Shown here: positions 7,255 through 12,272 of the stretch, piece by piece
Layout: every line of letters begins with the position of its first letter
Position numbering within the stretch: position 1 is the first letter of the stretch
Assembly: GCA_964530925.1 (NCBI GenBank)
Contig: CAZHBZ010000016.1
Location: 1 to 12,272, forward strand
Direction of reading: 5' to 3'
Origin: LiPW-15 sp964530925
Lineage (GTDB): Bacteria > Patescibacteriota > Minisyncoccia > UBA6257 > 2-01-FULL-56-20
DNA: 12,272 nt
The notes under the pieces: model-generated
What the model was told of the DNA's origin: nothing
The model's database searches: none
Seen by the model: the letters and a program-made list of their open reading frames with translations, nothing else
Position numbers and translations under genes: made by a program

Positions 7255-7283
7255 TTGACGAGTTGCGATAAAAAAGATACATT
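7255..7283 (+). promoter_or_regulatory. Candidate promoter for uvrB and its leader
   Basis: TTGACG (7255-7260), a 17-base spacer and TACATT (7278-7283) give 5/6 and 4/6 matches to the sigma-70 hexamers. Transcription would begin near 7290, giving a leader of about 180 bases to the uvrB ATG. I saw no LexA-type operator in it. Confidence 0.45.
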
Positions 7284-7291
7284 AGGGTACT

Positions 7292-7320
7292 ATAGGAGCC
7301 TGTGAAGGCGCCTATTTCAC
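7292..7320 (+). other. Two mutually exclusive small hairpins in the uvrB leader
   Basis: ATAGGAGCC (7292-7300) can pair with GGCGCCTAT (7307-7315) with one mismatch. Alternatively GTGAA (7302-7306) can pair with TTCAC (7316-7320). The two share bases and cannot form together. No T run follows, so it is not a terminator. Function unknown. Confidence 0.35.
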
Positions 7321-7330
7321 GTTAATACTT

Positions 7331-7480
7331 ATGAACAAATTTGAACTTATATCCAAGCACCGACCTTCCGGAGACCCCCGCACCAAAACGAGCATAGCGC
7401 TATCGGCACTTCCGGCCGGCGCTCAGAGGAGATGCTCGTTTGGTGATGGGGCAAGCCAACCTAAATATTTCTATGTCTGA
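7331..7480 (+). pseudogene. Vestigial UvrB-like N-terminus (49-codon frame) upstream of uvrB
   Basis: An ATG at 7331 opens a frame that begins MNKFELISKHRPSGD. This matches the start of the downstream UvrB (IFKIFSKHEPSGDQPK) at F, SKH and PSGD, in order and without gaps. The shared residues use mostly different third bases (tcc/tct, aag/aaa, cct/ccg, tcc/tcg, gga/ggt, gac/gat), so this is not a recent copy of the same DNA. After GD the frame crosses an 81-base insert carrying a palindrome, resumes with QPK, which is what follows GD in UvrB, then reads YFYV and stops at 7478-7480. The end overlaps the true uvrB start (7473) in another frame. I read it as the remnant of a second uvrB start. A leader peptide coupled to uvrB, or an assembly chimera of two strains, are the alternatives. 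The homology is seen; its origin is inferred. Confidence 0.55.
7376..7451 (+). repeat. 76-base imperfect palindrome (possible palindromic insertion element)
   Basis: Nested arms. Outer: CCCC (7376-7379) with GGGG (7448-7451). Main: CACCAAAACGAGCAT (7381-7395) with ATGCTCGTTTGGTG (7432-7445), perfect apart from one extra A. Inner: AGCGC (7396-7400) with GCGCT (7419-7423), and CGGC (7404-7407) with GCCG (7415-7418). An 8-base purine-rich bulge, CAGAGGAG (7424-7431), is left unpaired on the 3' side. No T run follows, so it is not a terminator. It lies in frame inside the vestigial UvrB-like reading frame. No tRNA or integron attC signature was seen. Confidence 0.75.
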
Positions 7481-9256
7481 ACAGATTTTTAAAATTTTTT
7501 CTAAACACGAACCGTCGGGTGATCAGCCGAAAGCTATTAAAGAGCTTGTTTCGGGTTTGAATGATGGTTTGCGCCATCAAACTCTTTTGGGCGTAACCGG
7601 AAGCGGAAAAACTTTTACTATCGCAAACGTTATAAACGAAGCGCAGAAGCCAACCTTGGTCATCGCTCATAACAAAACCTTGGCCGCCCAGCTTTGCAAT
7701 GAGTTCCGGGAAATATTTCCGAAGAACGCGGTGCACTATTTTGTTTCCTACTACGACTATTATCAGCCGGAAGCGTATATGCCGACGTCCGACACGTACA
7801 TCGAAAAGGAGGCGATGATAAATGAGGAAATCGATAAGCTTCGCCATGCCGCGACAACTGCCTTACTGACCCGCAAAGACGTTATTATTGTGGCCTCCGT
7901 TTCCTGTATATACGGTTTGGGCGCGCCGGAAACCTACGCGAAAAATATTCTCCGCTTCGCGGTGGGAGAAAAAATAGACAGAAAAGCGCTTACGCGGCAG
8001 CTAATCTCTATGCAATTCACCCGTACGCCAAGCGACTTAAAGCGGGGGAGTTTTCGTTTGCGCGGGGATAATTGGGAAATAATGCCGCCGGACAGAGAGC
8101 TTATCTATAACTTTGTTTTAGAGAATGATGTTATCAAAAAAATATATGAAATAATTCCGGCGGAAGGTTTTCGTCCTGGCGTCACTCCGGAGTTTCCGGA
8201 AATTTACATTGCTCCGGCTAAGCACTTTATAACTTCGCCCATCGACAGGGAGCGGGCCGTTTCCGCAGTACAAAAAGAATTAAAGGAACGGCTGAAGTAT
8301 TTTGAGGAGAACGGAAAGTTATTGGAAGCGGAAAGATTAGAGCGGAGAACGAAGTTTGATTTGGCGATGATCCGCGAGGTCGGTTATTGCCACGGCATAG
8401 AAAACTATTCTCAGCCGCTTTCGGGCCGGGCGCGCGGCGAGGCGCCGGACACACTGCTCAATTATTTTCCGCACACCGAGTCAGGGGCGCCGGATTTCTT
8501 GACCGTTATTGATGAATCTCACGTGACTGTTTCCCAGATCGGAGGAATGTCCGAGGGCGATGCGGCGCGCAAAAAGACTCTGATTGAATACGGATTCCGT
8601 CTGCCATCCGCGGCGGATAACCGGCCTTTGCGCTTTGAAGAATTCAACAAAAGAGTTGGTCAGATAATCTTTACCTCCGCGACCCCTGGGCCTTATGAGA
8701 AAAAGGTTAGCGAGAAAGTTGTAGAACAAATAATCCGTCCGACCGGGCTTATTGATCCGAAAATCACCATTCTGCCGGCCAAGGGCCAGGTGCAGGATTT
8801 GATTCCGCGCGTAGAGGAGCGGGTTGCAAGAAAAGAGAGAGTTCTTATCACCACTCTTACCAAAAAAATGGCCGAAGATCTGAGCGAATATCTGACCACA
8901 AAGGGGATAAAGGTAAATTATCTTCACAGCGATGTGGAAACCTTGGAGCGCATTAAAATCCTTACAAACCTCAGGAAGGGTAATTTTGACGTGTTGGTCG
9001 GAGTGAACCTCCTGCGTGAAGGGCTGGATTTGCCGGAGGTAACGCTCGTGGCGATACTCGACGCGGACAAAGAAGGATTTTTGCGAAGCGAGACTTCGCT
9101 TATCCAAACTATCGGTCGCGCGGCGAGAAATGTTGCGGGCGAGGTTTTGATGTATGCGGACCATATAACCGGGTCCTTGGAGCGAGCCATAAAAGAAACG
9201 AATCGCAGGAGGGAGATTCAGTTGGCCTACAACAAAGAGCACAACATAACTCCGAC
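7473..9256 (+). CDS. uvrB: Excinuclease ABC subunit B, C-terminus lost in gap
   Basis: The damage-verifying helicase-like subunit of nucleotide excision repair, which loads with UvrA and recruits UvrC. About 594 residues are visible of a family length near 660-680. Motifs in order: Walker A GVTGSGKT (40-47), the DNA-clamping beta-hairpin YYDYYQPEAY (about 93-102), Walker B/DEAD-like DESH (347-350), GFRLPSAADNRPL, NLLREGLDLPEV and motif VI QTIGRAARN (545-553). The reading ends at YNKEHNITP; the UVR domain that contacts UvrC should lie in the gap. The ATG at 7473 gives the family-like start MSEQIFKIFSKHEPSGDQPK. An in-frame ATG at 7446 is possible and overlaps the stop of a 4-codon frame (TGATG). 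No Shine-Dalgarno lies at a useful distance from 7473. The plus-strand frame that continues beyond the gap to 9776 is not part of UvrB but the shadow of the minus-strand gene there. Confidence 0.96.
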
Positions 9257-9356
9257 NNNNNNNNNNNNNNNNNNNNNNNNNNNNNNNNNNNNNNNNNNNN
9301 NNNNNNNNNNNNNNNNNNNNNNNNNNNNNNNNNNNNNNNNNNNNNNNNNNNNNNNN
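9257..9356. other. Assembly gap, exactly 100 N
   Basis: A second run of exactly 100 N, between the convergent ends of uvrB and the minus-strand orphan gene. Both genes lose their 3' ends in it. The true length is unknown and the join itself depends on scaffolding. Confidence 0.99.
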
Positions 9357-9830
9357 TTCGTCGGTCGGGAGGAATCCGCCGGCGCTTACGAGGCCTTTGC
9401 CGGCGTGTGTGCAGTATCGTTGAACGATATTTACCACATATCGGTCGTAGCTCATTCGGCTAATCCCGATTTTCTGGGCCTCTTTCCAGAACTCCTCGAC
9501 GCTCACCTCGCCCTTGTCGAGGATGATCTGGATCATCCTCTGCTTGCACTTTGCGGTGATCCTATCGAAGATCTCCCCGTCCACTTCCCAGCCGAGCCAG
9601 GGGTCTCCGTGGAAAGGCTCGCACCGGGCAATGCGATCGGCGTACATCCGCATTTTCCGATCCAGGGCTTTGACCCAGCCAGGGTTCGTTGGCTTCACGA
9701 TGAAGCCATGTTTATATGGAGGCGGTTCGTAGACCTTGAGCCGTTCCTTTCGCCGCTCTTCCGCCTTCGAAAGTAAGGCTTCAGCGAGGAAGGTGGCGTG
9801 GTTTGCGCGCTTGTTGGCCGACTTTGACAT
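9357..9830 (-). CDS. Uncharacterised basic protein, possible winged-helix, 3' truncated
   Basis: I do not recognise this protein; 158 residues are visible before the gap. Residues 1-40 are strongly basic and helix-prone (KRANHATF, KAEERRKERLK). A middle section is rich in Trp, Pro and Gly (FHGDPWLGWEVDGEIFD). Residues about 93-152 look like three helices plus a two-strand wing (EEFWKEAQKIGISRMSYDRYV, then LVSAGGFLP), reminiscent of a winged-helix DNA-binding fold, which is inference only. The start at 9830 is well supported: minus-strand AGGAG (9841-9845) lies 10 bases upstream and a consensus promoter follows further out. The longer frame from 9881 would begin upstream of the predicted transcript start. 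It is richer in GC than its neighbours: 39, 35 and 31 G+C in three 60-base samples (9361, 9541, 9661), against 29 in one rsmE sample. It is convergent with uvrB and divergent from the methyltransferase. Confidence 0.8.
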
Positions 9831-9840
9831 CGTCAGATTT

Positions 9841-9845
9841 CTCCT
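9841..9845 (-). promoter_or_regulatory. Shine-Dalgarno deciding the orphan gene's start
   Basis: The minus strand reads GAAAGGAG ending at 9841, 10 bases before the ATG at 9830. It fixes that start over the upstream in-frame ATG at 9881. Apart from the small minus-strand unit at 7115-7192, no other proposed start in the window has a comparable motif. Confidence 0.8.
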
Positions 9846-9872
9846 TTCAAGATGTAACTGAATGCTGACCGA

Positions 9873-9901
9873 ATAATACATCTAAAACTAATATTTGTCA
9901 A
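9873..9901 (-). promoter_or_regulatory. Consensus sigma-70 promoter for the orphan gene
   Basis: On the minus strand, TTGACA (9896-9901, perfect) is followed by a 17-base spacer and TATTAT (9873-9878, 5/6). Transcription should begin near 9866, giving a leader of roughly 36 bases that contains the Shine-Dalgarno. This is the best promoter match in the window. Confidence 0.85.
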
Positions 9902-9924
9902 ACTCCGTTCTTTCGAGTTAAATT
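9895..9924 (+). promoter_or_regulatory. Candidate divergent promoter for the methyltransferase
   Basis: TTGTCA (9895-9900, 5/6), an 18-base spacer and TAAATT (9919-9924, 4/6). The -35 overlaps that of the minus-strand promoter within the palindrome TTTGTCAAA. The ATG at 9933 is 8 bases past the -10, so the message would be leaderless or nearly so. Confidence 0.45.
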
Positions 9925-9932
9925 AAGTGGAT

Positions 9933-10688
9933 ATGGCTAACGCAAACAAAACTTCCTGGGGCGGGGTAGCCAAGTGGTATGAGAAACTCCTTTCCGGCGA
10001 AGGGACTTATCAAAAAGAAGTTATACTTCCGAACCTCTTGCGGCTTATGGATATTAAGAGTGGAGAGAGAATCTTGGACCTGGCTTGCGGGCCGGGATTC
10101 TTCAGCAAGGAATTTATTAGAGCCGGAGCGAAGGTCTTGGGGGCAGATATTTCGAGCGAACTTATCGCAGTGGCAAAAGAATCGGTCAAAGAGGGAGAAT
10201 TTGTTGTTTCGAACGCCGAAGAACTGCCGTTCATAAAAAATGGGAGTATGGATAAGGTAGTTATAGTTTTGGCGCTCCAAAACATTGAACACGGGGACAA
10301 AGTTCTTAAAGAGTGCGCGAGGGTTTTGAGGCCGGGCGGAACTTTGCACTTGGTTTTGAATCATCCGGCCTTTCGGAATCCGAAGGTTAGCTCTTGGGGC
10401 TGGGACCAGGAGCAAAAAGCGCAATATCGTCGAGTGGACGAATATCTTTCGGAATCCAAAACAAAGATACAAATGCACCCGGGTGACGCGCCGGATATGT
10501 TTACGGTATCTTTCCATCGGCCGTTACAATTCTATTTTAAGATATTTTCAAAGCTTGGATTTGCGGTGGAGCGGCTGGAAGAATGGAATTCAAACAAAAA
10601 GAGTGAAGCCGGACCGCGCGCCAAAGCGGAAGATAAGGCGCGCAAAGAAATCCCACTGTTTTTATATATGTGTGTTAAGAAATTTTAG
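9933..10688 (+). CDS. Class I SAM-dependent methyltransferase
   Basis: A 251-residue Rossmann-fold methyltransferase of the Methyltransf_11/UbiE-like type. Motif I is ILDLACGPGFFSKEF (47-61), the acidic end of strand 2 is GADIS (70-74), and the post-II region ends in VLRPGGTLHLVLNHP (131-145). The C-terminal half (SSWGWDQEQKAQYRRVDEY..., MHPG, SFHRPLQFY) is the substrate side and resembles a family common in CPR genomes. The substrate is unknown: small molecule, lipid or quinone-like are all open, and the neighbours do not decide it. The ATG at 9933 is chosen over a GTG at 9927 because it sits 8 bases after a candidate -10; no Shine-Dalgarno is present. After its stop comes a G-free heptad repeat and then rsmE. 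Confidence 0.87.
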   Translation: MANANKTSWGGVAKWYEKLLSGEGTYQKEVILPNLLRLMDIKSGERILDLACGPGFFSKEFIRAGAKVLGADISSELIAVAKESVKEGEFVVSNAEELPFIKNGSMDKVVIVLALQNIEHGDKVLKECARVLRPGGTLHLVLNHPAFRNPKVSSWGWDQEQKAQYRRVDEYLSESKTKIQMHPGDAPDMFTVSFHRPLQFYFKIFSKLGFAVERLEEWNSNKKSEAGPRAKAEDKARKEIPLFLYMCVKKF

Positions 10689-10689
10689 C

Positions 10690-10717
10690 TATCCACTACA
10701 AACCACCAACTATTTTA
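10690..10717 (+). repeat. G-free degenerate heptad repeat (NAC-NNAC), copy 2
   Basis: Units TATCCAC, TACAAAC, CACCAAC, TATTTTA, running from just after the methyltransferase stop to the base before the rsmE ATG. There is no G from 10689 to 10719. AC dinucleotides recur at alternating steps of 3 and 4 bases, as in copies 1 and 3. Confidence 0.65.
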
Positions 10718-11425
10718 ATGCATCGATTTATCGGTAACTTCCCTCTGGGAGAAAAAAGATTCTGGATAGCGGATAAGGAGCTTGTAAAACAGGTGAGCGG
10801 CGTTTTGCGCCTTGAGCCAGGAGAAAAGATAATTCTGAGCGACGGACAGGGCGGGGAGGCGGATGCGGAAATACTTTCTTATGACAAGGATGCCGTGGAA
10901 GTTTCTATTTTAGAAGGTCGGGCGGGAACGGGAGATCCGGCGATAAAAACTACTCTTTATCTTTCGATTCTCAAAAAAGAGAATTTCGATCTGGCTGTCC
11001 AAAAATGCGTGGAAATAGGAGTCTCTAAAATTGTGCCAATCATAACCAAGCGGACGGTTAAGCTCGGTCTTAAACGTGACCGTTTGGAAAAGATAATGAA
11101 AGAGGCCGCGGAACAATCCGGAAGGAGCGTTCTGCCGATCTTGGATGAAGAATTGGAATTCAAGAAAGCCGTTGCAGGAGCCAAAGAAAACGACCTAAAT
11201 TTCTTTTTCACTTTGGGCGGGAAGCCGTTGGAGCTTAAGGCGGAGCATAAAGACAAAAAAATCGGCATTTTTATCGGTCCGGAGGGGGGCTTTGATGACT
11301 TTGAAGTTGAGTCAGCGAAAGCCGCTCGATTTATTCTGGCGGGGCTTGGGAGTACGACTTTGCGCGCGGAAACCGCGGCGATAGCGGCCACGCATGAAAT
11401 AATCTTTAATCTCGGGCGGCAATAG
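10718..11425 (+). CDS. rsmE: 16S rRNA (uracil1498-N3)-methyltransferase RsmE
   Basis: A SPOUT-fold methyltransferase of 235 residues that methylates N3 of U1498 in 16S rRNA, near the decoding site. The family start MHRFIG is present, with an N-terminal PUA-like domain (about 1-70). The C-terminal trefoil-knot has the two SAM-binding signatures IGPEGGFDDFE (186-196) and LGSTTLRAETAAIAA (210-224). Length is normal (bacterial RsmE about 240). The ATG at 10718 comes straight after the G-free heptad repeat, with no Shine-Dalgarno possible in that leader. It is probably transcribed with the methyltransferase upstream; the next gene has its own promoter. Confidence 0.95.
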   Translation: MHRFIGNFPLGEKRFWIADKELVKQVSGVLRLEPGEKIILSDGQGGEADAEILSYDKDAVEVSILEGRAGTGDPAIKTTLYLSILKKENFDLAVQKCVEIGVSKIVPIITKRTVKLGLKRDRLEKIMKEAAEQSGRSVLPILDEELEFKKAVAGAKENDLNFFFTLGGKPLELKAEHKDKKIGIFIGPEGGFDDFEVESAKAARFILAGLGSTTLRAETAAIAATHEIIFNLGRQ

Positions 11426-11443
11426 AGATTGTTTCGTCGAATA

Positions 11444-11452
11444 TGTTATAAT
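11444..11452 (+). promoter_or_regulatory. Extended -10 promoter giving a leaderless message
   Basis: TGTTATAAT is a perfect extended -10 (TGnTATAAT). Only 6 bases separate it from the ATG at 11459, so the expected transcription start is the A of the start codon itself. No good -35 is seen at the usual distance. Confidence 0.72.
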
Positions 11453-11458
11453 GCGTAT

Positions 11459-11629
11459 ATGGATGATATTAACGAAGCTGGGAATGATTTCATTTCCCGC
11501 GAGCAAAGGTCTTTCAAATTTAAATTGGGGAATCTTTTGGCTTCCTCTTTGTCCGGGTTTATCGCCGGAGCTGTTTTTGCAAGCATAATCTGGTTATTGG
11601 CAATTTACGTCTTTAAGCTCGGTCTCTAG
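11459..11629 (+). CDS. Small single-pass membrane protein, 56 residues
   Basis: I do not recognise a family. The N-terminal half is polar and charged (MDDINEAGNDFISREQRSFKFK) and is followed by one long hydrophobic segment from about residue 31 to 52 with small-residue spacing (SGFIAGAVFA) that could support helix packing. The start is decided by the leaderless promoter at 11444-11452, which places transcription at this ATG; the in-frame ATG at 11429 is upstream of the -10. The stop TAG directly abuts the ATG of the 2H phosphoesterase gene (11630), so the two are very likely translated from one message and possibly coupled. There are no cysteines. It may be a membrane tether or a partner of an RNA-processing enzyme, but that is only suggested by position. 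Confidence 0.68.
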   Translation: MDDINEAGNDFISREQRSFKFKLGNLLASSLSGFIAGAVFASIIWLLAIYVFKLGL

Positions 11630-12175
11630 ATGATAAGAGTTTTCGTAGGCATTCCCGTTTCGGAAGAGATAAAGAAAAAAATAGCGCAGTGGGCCGAAGA
11701 TCACAAGGATTGGCCGCTACGTTTTGTTTCGGGAACGGGTTTGCACATAACTCTCGTGCCTCCGTGGTATGTCGATAGCGCAGATTGCGCGGTAGGCCAG
11801 TTGGACGATATCGCGGCCGCCGCAAAACCTTTTACGATAAAGTTTAAGAAAATTACTTTTGGAACAAGTCCGAAGCGGCCTCGGCTCATCTGGACTATGG
11901 GTGAGGACTATGACAGGGAGGGGATGCTTCGTCTCAAGGCTGCGGCAGGGGCGATCTTTGGGCAAAAGCCGGACCCCCGGCCATATAATCCGCATCTAAC
12001 TATCGCAAGATTTAAAGAAGAAGATTTTAATAAGTTCCCAGCAAAGGAGCTCGAGGAGAGTGTGGATTGGGAAATGGAGGTCGACTTTGTCGCGCTTTAT
12101 GAATCAAAACTACATCATTCCGGCGCGGAATATGAAATTTTAGAAGAAATCAAATTAGTTGGTAGTCAGTCGTAG
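11630..12175 (+). CDS. thpR: 2H phosphoesterase, RNA 2',3'-cyclic phosphodiesterase (ThpR/LigT-like)
   Basis: A 181-residue member of the 2H phosphoesterase superfamily. Both signature motifs are intact: LHITLVPP (His39, Thr41) and PHLTIARF (His122, Thr124), in two symmetrical lobes. The family start MIRVFVGIP is typical of ThpR (2'-5' RNA ligase, LigT), which opens 2',3'-cyclic phosphates on RNA ends and can ligate tRNA halves in vitro. It starts without any spacer after the small membrane protein gene. Its last residues and stop are made by a heptad repeat that begins at 12158 (it encodes the end LVGSQS), so the repeat seems to have supplied the 3' end of the gene. The physiological substrate is not known from sequence. 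Confidence 0.9.
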   Translation: MIRVFVGIPVSEEIKKKIAQWAEDHKDWPLRFVSGTGLHITLVPPWYVDSADCAVGQLDDIAAAAKPFTIKFKKITFGTSPKRPRLIWTMGEDYDREGMLRLKAAAGAIFGQKPDPRPYNPHLTIARFKEEDFNKFPAKELEESVDWEMEVDFVALYESKLHHSGAEYEILEEIKLVGSQS

Positions 12176-12192
12176 GTCGTTAGTGGTTAAAA
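12158..12192 (-). repeat. Degenerate heptad repeat, copy 3, opposite orientation
   Basis: On the plus strand: GTTGGTA, GTCAGTC, GTAGGTC, GTTAGTG, GTTAAAA. The reverse complement has AC at alternating 3- and 4-base steps, the same NAC-NNAC pattern as copies 1 and 2. It covers the last codons and TAG stop of the phosphoesterase gene and ends just before the next ATG. Confidence 0.65.
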
Positions 12193-12194
12193 CA

Positions 12195-12272
12195 ATGGAA
12201 AAGGGAAAGACAAAACGAGACCTACAATTTCTTTTGCGGGATAAATACAAAGGGGATTGGCAAAAAGAATTT
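12195..12272 (+). CDS. Start of a gene cut by the window edge, possibly PrmC
   Basis: Only 26 codons are present, from ATG at 12195: MEKGKTKRDLQFLLRDKYKG, then DWQKEF. The pattern of a short basic start followed by LLRDKYKG resembles the N-termini of CPR-type PrmC/HemK, the methyltransferase that modifies the GGQ glutamine of release factors. That would suit the rsmE and ThpR neighbours. No catalytic motif (NPPY) is in view, so the name is a guess. No Shine-Dalgarno precedes it; the heptad repeat ends 2 bases before the start codon. Confidence 0.45.
   Translation, partial: MEKGKTKRDLQFLLRDKYKGDWQKEF

Noticed and set aside
7376..7451. Palindrome read as a tRNA, an integron attC site, a hammerhead ribozyme or a terminator
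   Set aside because: No T-loop GTTCRA, no attC R/L core boxes, no CTGATGA/GAAA core and no T run after the stem.
9357..9776. Plus-strand continuation of UvrB after the gap
   Set aside because: The translated sequence has no UvrB or UVR features and is antisense to a gene with a promoter and Shine-Dalgarno. It is joined only by Ns.
3..12175. Recoded UGA (as glycine), as in some CPR lineages
   Set aside because: All major genes read through without in-frame TGA and end at TAA or TAG with normal family lengths; glycine is encoded by GGN. Only stop bias remains.
1..12272. CRISPR arrays, insertion sequences, prophage genes, tRNA or rRNA genes
   Set aside because: I found no regularly spaced direct repeats, transposase motifs, phage proteins or structural RNA signatures by reading both strands.

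Overview
The window looks like a piece of a Candidate Phyla Radiation (Patescibacteria, Parcubacteria-like) genome, probably a metagenome scaffold. The reasons are the compact gene order, the family types (a small thioredoxin next to a DsbB-like protein, an L,D-transpeptidase/D,D-carboxypeptidase fusion with a short helical N-terminal module, a CPR-style class I methyltransferase), the near absence of Shine-Dalgarno sequences on the + strand, and two 100-N scaffold gaps (4087-4186, 9257-9356). The lineage is an inference from gene style, not from a marker gene. The standard genetic code fits.

Layout. 1-4435: a 5'-truncated phospholipase D/cardiolipin synthase-like enzyme, a P2-type (Ca2+-like) ATPase, and a CaCA-family cation exchanger broken by the first gap. 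The last two look like a cation-extrusion pair. 4490-7072: a probable envelope operon with its own extended -10 promoter, encoding a membrane-anchored thioredoxin (CTHC), a DsbB/VKOR-like disulfide oxidase, and a two-headed peptidoglycan enzyme (YkuD L,D-transpeptidase plus S11 D,D-carboxypeptidase). 7073-7472: an unusually busy 400-base spacer. It holds a tiny minus-strand unit (GGAGG leader, 25-codon frame, intrinsic terminator), a candidate uvrB promoter, an upstream reading frame that begins like a second UvrB N-terminus, and a 76-base imperfect palindrome lying in frame inside it. 7473-9256: uvrB, losing its C-terminus in the second gap. 9357-9830: a convergent minus-strand orphan gene, GC-rich, with a consensus promoter and a good Shine-Dalgarno. 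9933-12272: a plus-strand run of a methyltransferase, rsmE, a 56-residue membrane protein, a 2H phosphoesterase (ThpR-like), and the start of a gene that may be prmC; the theme is RNA and translation-factor modification.

The most interesting material is non-coding or half-coding: (i) the vestigial UvrB start with an in-frame palindrome, (ii) the minimal minus-strand small-gene/sRNA unit beside it, and (iii) a family of degenerate 7-base repeats of the form NAC-NNAC in three intergenic spots, two of them G-free and directly before start codons that lack a Shine-Dalgarno. Several plus-strand genes look leaderless, while both minus-strand units carry strong GGAG leaders, which suggests two translation-initiation styles in one window.
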